DNA of 21,852 nucleotides from Azolla pinnata (GCA_037176905.1 JBBBWG010010357.1:1-21852); one strand, 5' to 3'. Shown: positions 9,601 to 19,834, numbered from the stretch's first letter. The notes: generated by a model not told the origin, from the sequence alone. Numbers and translations: made by a program.

Positions 9601-12600
9601 ACGTCTCAAGGTGCAAATATTCTACTTTTTAGTTGAGACTTAGTGAACAACATATACACAAGGAGATCATAAAGTTTTTCAGACCTACAAAAAAGTTGAG
9701 GGAGATATGCAACAGTCCTGATTGTTTAGAATAGTTTGGCGAGGAAGCATATATGAGAAATGATATCTGATGGCATACAGTAACCTTATATATATACCCA
9801 TTACTTTTTGTCTTTGAAAACCTCTGGAAAAAGCTCTTATCTGTACCTTGGGTTCAGGACTTAGGAAATGGGGCTGAGTACTACTGCCCTGATTGCAAGA
9901 AGTGTGAAAATACAGCAAAGCATAAAATATCTAATGAGTAAGAATTTCTGTTAATTTGTATGCATTTAGATACTTGGAATTTTCTAATAGCTAGATTTGA
10001 GGATTTTATGTATTATGGATATGTTTTCTGTATCAGTGCGGAATGTCATGAAGTAAAAGTTCCAGAGTCTGTTAGCGTGGTTTGCTATCGCAAAGAAGGA
10101 GAGTATCTTCCAAAACTGCATCAGTGAGTGCAACCTTATTAAAAGTAAACCTTTTCAGTTGCTGCATACTGGCTACTGAACATCACATCTTGCAGGGTTC
10201 TATGTAAGTGTGCTGACTGCAAAGGTGAAAGGATGATGGGTCCTTCTAAATGGGAGAGACATACTGGATGTAAGAAAAAGAAATGGAAGGAGAGTATTAA
10301 GCTGAAAAATTCCAAGAAGACTCTCTTCTCATGGGTAAGAAAGTCGATCTTTCTGTATATGGTATCCATAAGTAGCCATAATGGTTTTTGGAAGTTACAT
10401 GGTGTGTGAAAGTTTCACTCTGCTGGATAGATTCAATACATTCTCAAGAAAGCTGTTGGAGAGCTTGCTTACGGGGAAACTGAAATATGCATGCCATCAT
10501 CTCAACGAACATGGGAGCTAAATGCATGTCTTGGAGGTAAGTAGCTAGTTGAATTTTCTTATCTTATACTGATACCATCTGTATATGGCTGTTTTCTCTT
10601 TTCATATTGATGGGAATTAAACCTAAGGCTAATCTGTCTTTCACACACGAGCGCATGCATTTAGATTTTGCATGTATTGATGTATGGAGCATCAGAGGAT
10701 ATTGGTCACAACTTTTTAGATAGCAGATTCAGTAGTCGCATTATGCATTTTCAACTGTCTGTTTCCTGGTTGGGCAATTACTGTATTTCTCATGAGCAAT
10801 ATCTTGTAAAACTTTCATGGTCAGGGCCATATGAACCAGTATTTCTCGATTGGACCTCAGAAAGATGTGCCGTCTGCTGTTGGGTAGAGGATTATGATTA
10901 CAATAAGATCCTTATCTGCAATGGGTATGCTTTGGCATATCTCCAGATATATTTTTGTTCATGATTCAGTACTGGAGATCCTTTTTATATTTCATCTAAG
11001 ATGACATCTGTTGATTTATTCAGGTGCCACATAGCCGTCCATGAAGATTGCTATGGAGTGCGAGCTGCTGAATTAAATGGCCCTTTCATATGCCGAGCTT
11101 GTGAGAATCCTGATATTGAACGAGAATGTTGCCTTTGTCCTGTGAAAGGTTCTAGGAATACCTATTATTATCTGTTGTCTTCTTCTGATTTGGTTCTTTT
11201 GCAAGAAAAATGTTGAGGCTTCATCTATCAGGTGGTGCATTGAAGCCATCCACCATTGATGGTCTTTGGGTTCACGTTTATTGTGCCTGGTTCATCCCGG
11301 AAATGTCATTCAAGAGCGTTTCAAAGATGGAACCAGCTGATGGTTTGACTGATATCGACTTCAATCGGTTTAACCAGGTTAGTCAATGACATCAGATTAT
11401 GCAATCCATTTCTTCTATTACTTTCTTCTCTTAATTTCTTCAATTGGTTACATAAGAAGTATTATCATGTTCTACCTTGCACTTGCTGCATAAATGGAGT
11501 GAGCTTTTCTTACGTGGTGTCTACATTGCTAAGCAGCATGTCTGACTTTGTGAATCTGCCTTATAAAAGGTATGTGCAGTATGCAAGCAAACACATGGAG
11601 CCTGCATCAAATGTGAAGAATGTGATACTACGTACCATGTAACATGTGCAGCAAGAGCTGGCTATCATATGGAAGTAAGTCTCTAGTAGAATTTGACTCC
11701 GTTGAATGTCTGCAGCCATAATTTGATTTAAGAGTTAATGAATGAATCCTAGAATCCCAAGAATGTAGACCCATGATCGGGCTTGTCTCCTGAAAAATTT
11801 GGATCACTCATCCTTTCGTTATAACAGTTTATAATAACGTGATCTCTGTTTGTGCGAATGGATAATGATTTTCAACGTTTATGAGAGGCGAGAGATTTAT
11901 GCCATTCATACCTGTCCTGCAATCAGCACCTCCTTCGTTTCCGATGAGTTATAGTACATCCAACCATCATGCTTAATGTTACTCAGTGTGTCTGATGATA
12001 CCCATCATGAGTTAGGAACGAACCATGAATCTTAGTCACTCAGGCTTTTCCTGCTCACTCTTATAAACTACTTGTCTTCGCCCTAGTACAATGTCCTTCC
12101 CAAAGAAAGCAAAAATGGAGATGGAGCCTCTAATTTTTTTTGCAGATCCTAACTCTTAAGCAGAAGAACATGAAGATCAAAAAGCTTTCATATTGTGCAA
12201 AACACAGGTAAAGCTCGTATTAGCAAATTGCCTTTTTTTCCTTTGTTTGGTTTATCAATTGTGTATATATGTGGTTCTAGGAAGCCAAATCCAGATGCAA
12301 GGCTGGCCCTTACAACTCCTGATGGAGATGCAAAAATAGGGGATAACAGTGACAAAAAAGAACCTGACAGCGTTGTTGATCTTCTAGAGACAAGCACAGT
12401 GACACAGAATGATGAGACACCCCTCCTAGAATCCTCTCTAGGTTCATCTGCATCAAGATGCCAGGAATACAACCAAAATTTCAAATTACTGAAGGTAAAA
12501 TCTTTTATATCGTCTTGGTTTAAATTTGTACCTTCATAGTCAACCCACAAAGAATATGATGCCTCGGATCTGTGGTTATATGAGAAAAAATTGGTAAGGT

Positions 12601-14324
12601 AACACTAGAAGCCATGCTGCACAAAGGAATAGGATTCCTGAAATTTAGCTTATCATCTGTTTTCATGATGTTTCTTTTTCTAAATGTGTATGAGGGTATT
12701 ACAGAAATTACCAAAGGAGTCCATTGCTCATCGAGCTGCTGGTATATCATGGCATTCTCTGGCACTGATCGACAGCTTAAGAGTAGGATGGTCTCCTAAT
12801 ATTTTCTTTTGATTTCCCGGGGTAAATGGATTTGTTCATCCTTTTGGCAATCAAGTGATGAAGCAGCTTGGTTTTAGGTGAACGACGACTTCAGCTTCAG
12901 GGCCATGCCATCTCTCGAAGAAAAGCTTGGGTATCTACAGGTATCTGAGCCAAGTAGCTCCTTGTTTGTTGAAAGAATTCCCTGTGAATTTTCCCTTAAC
13001 ATTGTTGTTGTGCGAATAAATGAAAAGCAGAAAGCATGAAACATGATCAAAATACTCTAAACAGGTTACAGAGAATTCGAGGCTTTGCTTAGGAAGATCT
13101 GCAATACATGCGTGGGGATTGTTCACCAGGCATTCTATTCAACCAGGAGAAATGGTAGCTTAGATAGTGTTGTAGGATAAATAGTGTAATGTAATGTCGT
13201 TTTGAGAAAACACGGTCATCCTCCTTCTCAGGTTGTGGAGTACAGGGGGGAGATAGTTCGGAGAAGTGTTGCTGATTTGCGTGAGAGACGCTACCAATCA
13301 GAAGGAAAAGAGTGCTATGTGAGATATTTGCTTCATGTTTTCCTTTTCTATAATGAGGTCGAGCTATGAAACTGTAAACCGCAAAGAAATTAACCCATGA
13401 ACCCTTTTTGTTCTCTTTTCTTCTTGTTGTTAACGGAATTCGTAACACCCACGAGTCTTCTTATTAACTTTACAGCTCTTTAAAATAAGCGAAGAGGTGG
13501 TTATTGACGCGACAGAAAAAGGGAACATCGCTCGGCTTATTAATCATTCGGTATGTATGCTCGAAATGAGAATGCTATATAGTAGTAGTAGACTAGATAC
13601 ATGCCTACCTCTTAGTAATGTGTAGTAGACGGTATTGGCAAGACGTTGCTTGCTTTGGAATATACAAGATACTGAACTGATCAGTGTGCTTTCTTTATTT
13701 ATGCTGAGTAGTGTGCTCCAAATTGTTATGCACGCATTATGTCGGTACATGGAGCTGGGGAGGCATGCATCGTGCTGATGGCTCGAAGAGCTTTAAAGGC
13801 GGGAGAAGAGCTAACGTGAGCTTCTCTACTTTTGGATATGTCAAAAGCCACCCTAACTTGTTTGTGTTTAATTTAAAATACCCTCAAGTTTCAAAACATT
13901 CACCAGGAATCCCCTGTGTTTGTTTGTAAGGGGAAAAGCATAAGAATGGGAACACTGAAGCAATCAAGCAAATAGTGTAGCTAATAAACATATCAAAAAG
14001 CTATGTGTTAATAATATCTGGAAATGTTATGCCTTATATTTATGAAATTTAATCTTAAGGTGTAAATTAGACCACGTAGCTATAATGTGTCCTTGGACGA
14101 GCTATTAGTGTTTCCATTCTCATGCTTTCAGTCTTATCAAATGCTTGGAACCTGCAGTATTGGTCTTAAGTATATTTCAACAAGTTGGGGCATGTATATT
14201 TTTTGTTAGCCTTGTTACTGAACACCTTCCATGTTTTCGCAGATATGATTACTCGTTCGACACAGAAAACAAGCAAGTTCCCTGCCTTTGCGGTGCACGG
14301 ACATGCCGGAAATTCATGTGCTGA
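4728..14324 (+). CDS. ATX3/4/5: Histone-lysine N-methyltransferase, ATX3/4/5-class trithorax-like
   Basis: The protein should methylate histone H3 lysine 4 in nuclear chromatin, by analogy with the Arabidopsis ATX3-5 class. Exons read from the sequence: 4728-6683, 7678-7938, 8111-8166, 8750-8972, 9121-9249, 9337-9405, 9542-9610, 9858-9937, 10037-10123, 10196-10334, 10431-10536, 10825-10924, 11024-11148, 11232-11377, 11570-11674, 12146-12207, 12281-12494, 12705-12782, 12878-12940, 13065-13154, 13232-13318, 13476-13550, 13712-13815, 14243-14324. All are GT-AG with compatible phases, giving about 1501 residues. Order: long N-terminal region, PWWP (about 682-760), PHD (867-937), WERHTG module (about 977-1020), PHD plus extended PHD (1073-1240), SET with NHSCAPN (1438-1444) and ELTYDY, post-SET CxCx4C. 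ATG 4728 is the first in frame after a TAA at 4683; ATG 4947 is a serious alternative (1428 residues). Arabidopsis members are about 1000 residues, so the N-terminus is unusually long. Assignment among ATX3, 4 and 5 needs a phylogeny; 'GMIFPF' in the PWWP leans to ATX3. Confidence 0.9.
4956..5023 (+). repeat. (GGA)n microsatellite encoding a poly-Glu run
   Basis: Uninterrupted and then interrupted GAG codons inside exon 1 give about twelve Glu, then Lys-Met, then a second Glu/Val/Leu-rich acidic stretch. Length variation here would change the protein without a frameshift. Confidence 0.9.
6684..7677 (+). other. Intron 1 of the ATX-like gene, AT-rich and repeat-bearing
   Basis: It starts GTATGTACAG and ends ACTATATAG, and it is the largest intron of the gene (994 bp). 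It carries a 66-bp direct repeat (see 6876-7036) and scattered copies of CAATAACGTATTG-like words near 6985, 7360 and 7450. A less AT-rich frame open from 7043 to a TGA ending at 7195 could be a cryptic exon, but joining the flanking exons directly already keeps phase 0. Confidence 0.75.
6876..7036. repeat. 66-bp tandem duplication with palindromic TACTTAAGTA
   Basis: AGTATCGTATGTTTTCTT starts at 6895 and again at 6961, exactly 66 bp apart. Each copy continues through ACTCAATAA, a TATTGxTACATACTTAAGTA stretch and ATTC(T/C)ATGTG. Partial copies flank both sides (AGTATTCTAT near 6876, AGCATTCTAT near 7027). The palindrome TACTTAAGTA is in each full copy. This may be a relic of a small inverted-repeat element; that is inference. 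Confidence 0.85.
7678..8972 (+). other. PWWP domain exons (2-4) of the ATX-like gene
   Basis: Exon 2 encodes [19 protein letters not shown] with VWPGKVVDP, the PWWP core in which the namesake motif is VWPG. Exon 3 adds [13 protein letters not shown], and exon 4 starts with RFADQ and contains [11 protein letters not shown]. The order and spacing match the PWWP and following helix of ATX3-5 proteins. In that class the domain binds methylated histone or nucleosomal DNA. The first PWWP residue is changed to Val, a tolerated position in the family. Confidence 0.9.
9121..9937 (+). other. First PHD-type zinc finger exons of the ATX-like gene
   Basis: After CSSCEAAIP, the segments [31 protein letters not shown] and EYYCPDC give the Cys/His ladder of a C4HC3 PHD finger with all metal-binding positions present (about residues 867-937). 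It is split across four short exons. PHD fingers of this class read histone H3 tails. Confidence 0.88.
10037..10334 (+). other. WERHTG module (SAND/TDBD-like) of the ATX-like gene
   Basis: Reads [16 protein letters not shown], then [19 protein letters not shown]. This corresponds to the SEWERHTGxKxKxW block found between the first and second PHD fingers of ATX3-5 proteins, and it resembles the Tify-binding (TDBD) fold of other plant PHD proteins. The lysine-rich helix may contact DNA or partner proteins; that role is inference. Confidence 0.75.
10825..12207 (+). other. Second PHD and extended PHD exons of the ATX-like gene
   Basis: [33 protein letters not shown] and FICRACE form a complete PHD finger. 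[61 protein letters not shown] and YCAKH form the C2HC plus PHD (extended PHD) of trithorax-type proteins. All cysteines and histidines expected from the pattern are present. Confidence 0.9.
13065..14324 (+). other. SET and post-SET domain exons of the ATX-like gene
   Basis: SET landmarks in order: [11 protein letters not shown] (cofactor-binding GxG-type loop), [26 protein letters not shown] (NHSCxPN), and EELTYDYSFD with the catalytic-site YDY. The protein ends [14 protein letters not shown], so the post-SET CxCx4C is intact. Everything needed for S-adenosylmethionine-dependent lysine methylation appears present. The final residue is Cys instead of the Asn I associate with the family, a minor change. 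Confidence 0.93.
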
Positions 14325-15000
14325 AGTTGTATGTACACTTTGTGCAAATTAATTTCATTTTTTTGAGGAGGAATACATACATACATACATACCCTCTTCT
14401 AACGAGTGCCGAAACGGAGGAATCAAACAGCAAAGTTTTTATTTAATACTAATGGGTCATACGCACTAGTGGGCAGTGTTCTCTCTGTCATTTCAACCCA
14501 TGGATGTAATGTGCTCCTCGAATCGATTTGTAACAGAAGTGCTGCGATCGGAACTTTTCAACGCTCGACAAGTCTGCCAACGCTTTCACCTCAAGAAATG
14601 AAGTTCTTTAAGTTTGGCCGGAATCCTGAGCTTGACTTACCAGTATTATGCTCTATTGGAAGCCTTGTGGTCCATGCTGATGCAATCATCATCTACATGA
14701 CAGTGTCTGTGCCAGTGTCTTGTGTCTTGTGTTCGATTTCACCGGATGGGTTTTGTCATTTTGTTTTTGTTTTCTTTTTTTTTGGGTTTTTTTACCCTTC
14801 TTCCGTCTATCGTCGATTTTGATGGTCAATGGATTGATTGGCTGGTTGCATTGAAGGAAATGGCTGAGCTTGAGCTGCCCAAAATCCTCTCTCTCTCTCT
14901 CTCGCTCCAACGATAACATTTCGAGTAAAGTCTCAGTATATAGCTCTTTTACGAGCTTACCATTTGAAAGAGGAGATCTACCGGCAAATGCCGCGCTGTT
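14325..15000 (+). other. 3' flank and probable 3' UTR of the ATX-like gene
   Basis: No coding feature is convincing. A 138-codon frame (14406-14822) overlaps T-rich DNA, and its product ends in a Phe/Val run, so it is probably UTR or intergenic. An ATAC microsatellite lies at 14373-14392 and a CT run at 14886-14903. I saw no clear AATAAA signal. Confidence 0.5.
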
Positions 15001-15024
15001 ACCATGCCGGGGAGCACGCCTTCC

Positions 15025-15083
15025 CTCATTCATTTCCTTCATTCATTTCATTCATTCATTTCATTCATTCATTCATTCATTCA
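15025..15083. repeat. (ATTC)n microsatellite
   Basis: Imperfect runs of CATT/ATTC with occasional ATTTC interruptions. Confidence 0.92.
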
Positions 15084-15147
15084 AAGCAAAAGGCCCAGAT
15101 TCATTCATTCTTGCTTCTACAGCTTCTACAGTTGTTACTACAACTAT

Positions 15148-15177
15148 TACTACTACTACTACTACTACTACTACTAT
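15148..15177. repeat. (TAC)n microsatellite
   Basis: About ten TAC units, preceded by degenerate TTAC/CAAC units from 15131. Confidence 0.92.
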
Positions 15178-15338
15178 TGTCCCTCCGCCTCTTCCGATGC
15201 CATGTGCCTTCTTTCAAGATCTGTTTCGGGGGAAGCTCCGTTCCTCGCATTGAATCGCGCATTCATTGCAACGTGCCTGTGTACGTCCGTCGCAAAACGG
15301 TCAACTTGGCGAGGGCGCTGCATGCATGAAACTGTCTG

Positions 15339-15356
15339 TTGTGTGTGTGTGTGTGT
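15339..15356. repeat. (TG)n microsatellite
   Basis: About nine TG units. Confidence 0.9.
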
Positions 15357-15959
15357 ATAAATTTTGTATGCGTGTAAAATGAGTTGGGCGATTAGTGGAT
15401 AAGGATAGCGTAGTGGGCTTGTTCTTAACGCAAGGGATCTCGCCGATGACTAAATCTGATGAGCATCTATGCTCTATGCGAGTGTAGCGTATCCCTTCTC
15501 CGAACCATTCCGAAATCTGACCCCCTTTCGGAGGAGGATCGGATTTGCGCAAGCGTAGCGATCTCCAGAAACTGTCGCGAAACCCAAATCGATCGATTGC
15601 TGAATTTCGGTGATTGTTTCGAGCCGTACCCACTCGCGCTGCATCCATCCATCGATCGAACGATGCCGATCGATCGGTGGTGGGCATTACGTGGTACGAT
15701 CATACAACAATAATGCAAGCACTCGCGGCGACTTGGAAAGATTCCGCTCTTCGCTTCGATCGCGAGGCTCTCCAATCGCTCTCTCGATGAGGAGGATGAT
15801 GATGATGATGATGAATCTCTTCGTTCGGCTCCATGATCGAGCCTTCCATTTTATGTACATAGTGCATGGTAATAATATTCGCCCGCGCCAATAATGCCCC
15901 GATGCCGCCGATATTCCCCGTTCATGCGCAACAACAGTGTGAAAGCGCGGCTTTTGGCT
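15357..15959. other. Intergenic stretch, CGATCG-containing, no gene seen
   Basis: Short overlapping frames only, on both strands. CGATCGAT-type words occur near 15590, 15650 and 15670, and a (GAT)n run lies at 15794-15813. No domain or splice chain is recognisable. Confidence 0.6.
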
Positions 15960-16020
15960 TTAGTGGAGGCGAGACTGTTAAAACAAAAAATCTAAACAAA
16001 AAGCCCGGGCCCTCCACTAA
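15960..16020. repeat. 10-bp inverted repeat with 41-bp loop
   Basis: TTAGTGGAGG at 15960-15969 and its exact complement CCTCCACTAA at 16011-16020 bracket A-rich DNA and a CCCGGG core. No element family is recognised. Confidence 0.6.
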
Positions 16021-16377
16021 TTGAGTGCTGGAGGAACTGTTCTTCTCTTCTTCATCATTCTATATTCCGCTAATCGGAAAAAAAAAAAAGGGGACTGGAT
16101 TGGAAGAACACAAAAAAATCGGTCGATTCGTCTGCGATCGCCATTTCCACGTCCATAGGGACGAAGAACGCTCCGAAAGAGTGGCTATTTCACACAAAAA
16201 TTTCGTGGGAATTCTCGCTCGAGTTTCGAACAACTCGTCTATTTAGCCCTCTATCTTGAAGTTGTGATCAAGATACAATATGTACGCTTTGTGATTCGTT
16301 AGTACACTAAGCTGCATCACTTTTTTTCGGAGCAAAAAGAATGCTCCGACGGTCCTTGATTAATCAAGGTTTTCATA

Positions 16378-16640
16378 GTTCGGGTTTAGGGTTATTAAGG
16401 CTCATATGGTTTAGGGTTTAAGGGGGTTTATTAAGGCTCTAGGTTTAATTAATGGTTTGTTAAGGCTCTAAGGTTTAAGGAGACTCTAAGGTTTAAGGGA
16501 TTTATTAAGACCCTAAGGTTTAAGGGTTTATTAAGCGGCTAATGTTTAAGGGGTTTTTATTAGGGCTCGAAGGTTTTTAAGGGATTCGTTAAGGCTCTAA
16601 GGTTTAGGGTTTACGGTTTACGGTCCATGGTTTAAGGTTT
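16378..16640. repeat. 29-bp degenerate TTTAGGG-like minisatellite
   Basis: Units of the form TTAAGGCTCTAAGGTTTAAG plus GGTTTA recur with TTAAGG-type heads at 16395, 16431, 16460, 16505, 16531, 16560 and 16589, many of them 26-29 bp apart. GTTTAGGGTTT, the plant telomere word, appears at both ends of the array. It looks like a telomere-derived interstitial array that acquired its own longer period. Confidence 0.8.
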
Positions 16641-17309
16641 TAATGCATGCTATCGTCAAATTAGAGCATTAAATAATCGAAGCGTAGCCAGCTAAATTAG
16701 TAAATGATATCTATGATCTTCGGCGATCCGAATGCCTCCGATTAGCACTAACTAGAAAAACCATCTGAGCATTAAACTACAGGAAAATGCCCGCAAATCG
16801 TGGCCCAAAAACTCAAACAAAATCTCGATTATCCGATTTTGAATCTGCTCTTTGTCGGCGTGCGAATCGCATGCCGTTCGATCCGCCCGCCCGAATCGCT
16901 TTCCGCGAATGTCCTCATCACAAGCATTGGCCATAATCCGGTTCGGCTTTCCGTTTCTCGCTCCCTCCCCATCGGTTTCAGATTTAGCGCGATCAGAAAG
17001 CACAAATTAACGCCTAATTTCACCATCTGCAAAAAAGATTAGAACCCGATTAATTCCACAAGTGCTGATTCTGTTCCTAATCGCTTCCCATTGATTAATT
17101 GATCCTGATCGATTCCCTTACTATATATCCGAGTAACAAAAGCTAGTCATTTCTAGAATTTAATTCATTGATCGACGCATTAAAGGCGGTGTCAATAAAG
17201 CATAATCGAGCGATGATCAATTAGTTAATTCGATGTCAATCGAGCTCAGAATTAATCGCTTTGGCGTTAAATTTTTTTTAAAACTAGGCGTTCAGTTTGT
17301 AACTTTTTT
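16641..17309. other. AT-rich intergenic stretch, no gene seen
   Basis: Contains many AATTAAT/GATTAATT and ATCGA words, for example around 17040-17250, but no coding pattern on either strand. Confidence 0.6.
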
Positions 17310-17760
17310 ATTTATTTAGTTTTGGTAGGCCAATCGTTCTTGTACACCGATCGTCGATAATGTTTTTATCGATAGGATCGGCTGAAAATCGTTGTACCCG
17401 ATCTGCAGTCTGGCCCGATAATACTGTTCGTCGTTTCCAGGCCCAGATCGACCATATGTGCTCGATCCACCTGTCCATCCCATCCGTTGATCGCGTATTC
17501 CGGCTTCGATCGATCAGCTTATCATCCATCAGACGTATTCTGGCATCGCTTGATCTGTTGATCACGTGCTCCCTATAGCTTCTTGAACGAAATTCGAGCT
17601 TCGATCCATTCGTTCGATCCGATCCAATCCGATCCAATCCATGCTTCGGACGTGCTTCTCGATCGATCCGTCGAGCGTATTCCGGCTTCGATCCCCATGC
17701 TTCGGACGTATTCCGACGTCGTCGATCGATTGAGATCGATCGATCGATCGATGATTCGGG
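17310..17760. repeat. CGATCGAT/GATCC-rich repetitive block
   Basis: GCGTATTCCGGCTTCGAT is duplicated at 17493-17510 and 17675-17692. CATGCTTCGGACGT is duplicated at 17640-17653 and 17697-17710. Between them lie (GATCCAATCC) units, and a CGATCGATCGAT run sits near 17735-17752. Open frames through here on both strands are repeat artefacts rich in Arg, Ser and Asp. Confidence 0.8.
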
Positions 17761-18200
17761 GTGTGTATGGATGTGCCTCTGTTTTGCCGGTTTCTGGGTT
17801 CTCTTTGTTCTTCATTCTCTTCATTTTGCATGAACCGAGAAAAAGAACGACAAGTGTGAAAGCAAAAAGAAAAAAGAGAGCGCGTTGACTTTTGGGCGCA
17901 GAATCTTGGACAAAACGGAATCTTAGCTCCCCAATCGGTTTTTGTTTTATTAATGTATTTTGTTTTTTGTTTTTGGGCCCCATTCTTTTGTTTCTCCCTT
18001 TTTTTTCCGGCTTTTCTTTTTCTTTTCCTATTATTTTATCTGTTTTGTTTTTTGCTTCCTGGTTGAATTGTTTTTGGCCATGCAGAAAAAAAAAAACAGA
18101 AACGTCAAAAAAAAAAAGGCAAAAAATGTTTGGAAAATATATATAATATAGCGGGTTAATTTCCCTCCTTTTTTAATTTCCATTCTTTTTTGTTTCTCTC
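17761..18200. other. Homopolymer-rich intergenic DNA
   Basis: Long T-rich and A-rich runs, with no supportable gene. A T-rich + strand segment at 17930-18065 gives a Phe-rich spurious frame. Confidence 0.6.
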
Positions 18201-18512
18201 GAGCGCGGATTTTTTTTTCCAGGAAAAGGATGCGATTTGTTTTTTTTCCCATTTTTCCTTTTGTTTTTTATTATTGTCCGAGCAGTAAAAAAATAGAAAT
18301 AAACAAACAGATAAATTTTCACAGGGTAAAGAAAAAAACGCATCTATACCCCACCCCACAGATATCCATGTTTAAAATAAAATATCTAATAAATAAGTGA
18401 ATTAAACTTAAAAAAAAAACGCTGATTTTTTCAGGAAGGATGGCCGAGTCGAGCAGTAAAAACGATAAAATATACAAATGCCAGAAGATAGCAGGGTAGA
18501 AACGCATCTAAT
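18201..18512. repeat. Diverged direct duplication, about 170 bp apart
   Basis: GAGCAGTAAAAA at 18280 and 18451, and CAGGGTA followed by AAACGCATCTA at 18322-18346 and 18492-18510, are about 170 bp apart. An earlier shared word, CAGGAA(AA)GGATG, occurs near 18220 and 18432 with a larger spacing, so one copy has an indel. Confidence 0.7.
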
Positions 18513-19276
18513 TAAAAAAAACATTTGCGGCGCGATCGACCGATTAACGCCAGATCGATCGATTGTGAGTTCCAATCAGCACCGCATCAACTAATCGAGC
18601 AATGCGCAAAATCGCTCGATTAACACCAGAATCGGCGCATTAATCGATCGATCGGATCGCAGAACTACCCCCTTCGGTCGGTCGATCGAACGCAGCGAGG
18701 GGAATCGATCAGGATGGAGATCAGGCACACTATAAGGTCAGGCACACCATAGTTCTTATAAATTTTCTGATTTTTAGACGGCGTCAAAATGTGTTTTTAA
18801 TTTGTTTCATAAATTGGGTAGGCGTTGTCGGTGCCCTGTATTTATATTTAAATCATTAAAAAAATGGACGTAATTTTGAATGGGTTAAAAACAAAGAAAG
18901 GAAATGAATTAAAAAAAAAAGGGCGGACAAAAGGGGAAAAAGAAACGCAGTGTGAAACGGACGGGCGGGTTCTGGGTGGGGGTGGGTGGCCAACCGCGGG
19001 CCCAAAAAAACAAAATCCTCGAAATTAAGAAAAAACAGAAAAAAAGAGAAAAAGAAGAAATAGAAAAAAAGAAGAAAAACAGGACAATCCATTTATGCAA
19101 TCCGAAGAAAAACCAGCAGAAAGTATAATACATATAAGTAAAAACAAATATATATATGCATATGTATAATATTTATATGTATATAATATATAATATGTAC
19201 GTGTAATTTATATCCGTTCATATTTCGGCGATTAAACAAAAAAAGAGGCGATAGAGAGAGGAAAAAGCAGATCCGT
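18513..19276. other. Intergenic: CGATCG block, then A-rich and AT-palindromic DNA
   Basis: 18530-18720 is dense in ATCGATCG. GTCAGGCACAC(T/C)ATA-like words are repeated near 18721 and 18737. 18900-19080 is A-rich, and 19120-19215 is made of TATATA/ATATGTATA palindromic DNA. No gene is supported. Confidence 0.6.
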
Positions 19277-19466
19277 GTGGAGATAGAGATAGAGATAGAG
19301 ATAGAGAGAGGTAGAGAGAGATAGAGAGAGAGAGAGGAGAGAGAGAGAGAGAATTGAATGACCGACCGACGCTCCCATTTTCTCTCTCCTCTTTCTAGCC
19401 GAGTCAATCCCAATCCTTCTCTCTCTCTCCTCTCTCTATCTCCTCTCTCTATCTCCTCTCTCTATC
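19277..19466. repeat. GA-rich tract facing a complementary CT-rich tract
   Basis: 19277-19352 on the + strand is (GAGATA)n then (GA)n. 19380-19466 is (CTCTCTATCTC)n. The two are complementary, so the single strand could fold back over tens of bases around a short spacer (about 19353-19379). Each arm is also a purine or pyrimidine mirror tract. Confidence 0.85.
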
Positions 19467-19515
19467 CCGCTGTCCAGCATTTCTCTCTTGCAAGCTGCTT
19501 CTTGCCAGGGCTCGA

Positions 19516-19669
19516 GCTAGGGTTAGGGTTAGGGTTAGGGTTTAGCGGTTAGGATTAGGGTTTAGCGGTTAGGATTAGGGTTAGGGTTAGGGTTTAGCGG
19601 TTAGGATTAGGGTTAGGGTTAGGGTAAGGGTCAGGGTTTAGCGGTTAGGGTTAGGGTTAGGGTTAGGGT
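19516..19669. repeat. Interstitial telomere-like array (TTAGGG with TTTAGCGG)
   Basis: Mostly TTAGGG hexamers in one orientation, interrupted by GGTTTAGCGGTTAGGATTAG blocks. TTTAGCGG begins at 19541, 19561, 19593 and 19637. The heptamer TTTAGGG typical of most plants is not the main unit here. Confidence 0.9.
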
Positions 19670-19718
19670 GATTTTTTATTCTTGTGTCACCCATGACCGA
19701 CTGAAAGTGCTGACACGC

Positions 19719-19834
19719 AGAGAAAGGAAGAGAGAGAGAGAGAGAGAGAGAGAAGAAGAAGCAGCAGCAGCAGAAGAAGGAGAAGAAGTAGACAGAAGAA
19801 GAAGACAGAAGAAGAAGAAGAAGCAGAGAAGGGG
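19719..19834. repeat. Purine-rich (AG)n, (CAG)n and (GAA)n leader tract
   Basis: AG dinucleotides at about 19729-19752 are followed by GAAGAAGAA, GCAGCAGCAG and more GAAGAA units. It lies 190-300 bp upstream of the F-box start codon, probably in the promoter or 5' UTR. Confidence 0.85.

Noticed and set aside
14406-14822. 138-codon frame downstream of the methyltransferase stop
   Set aside because: No motif, T-rich tail translating to Phe/Val runs, and a position fitting the 3' UTR.
15025-15083. Repeat array considered as a CRISPR-like structure
   Set aside because: It is a plain tetranucleotide microsatellite without spacers, and the DNA is plant nuclear.
15610-15894. Open frames on both strands around CGATCG and GAT repeats
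   Set aside because: They arise from self-complementary and triplet repeats and show no conserved pattern.
17573-17983. 136-codon minus-strand frame rich in Arg, Ser and Asp
   Set aside because: It is generated by GATC-type repeats; the same repeats open several other frames.
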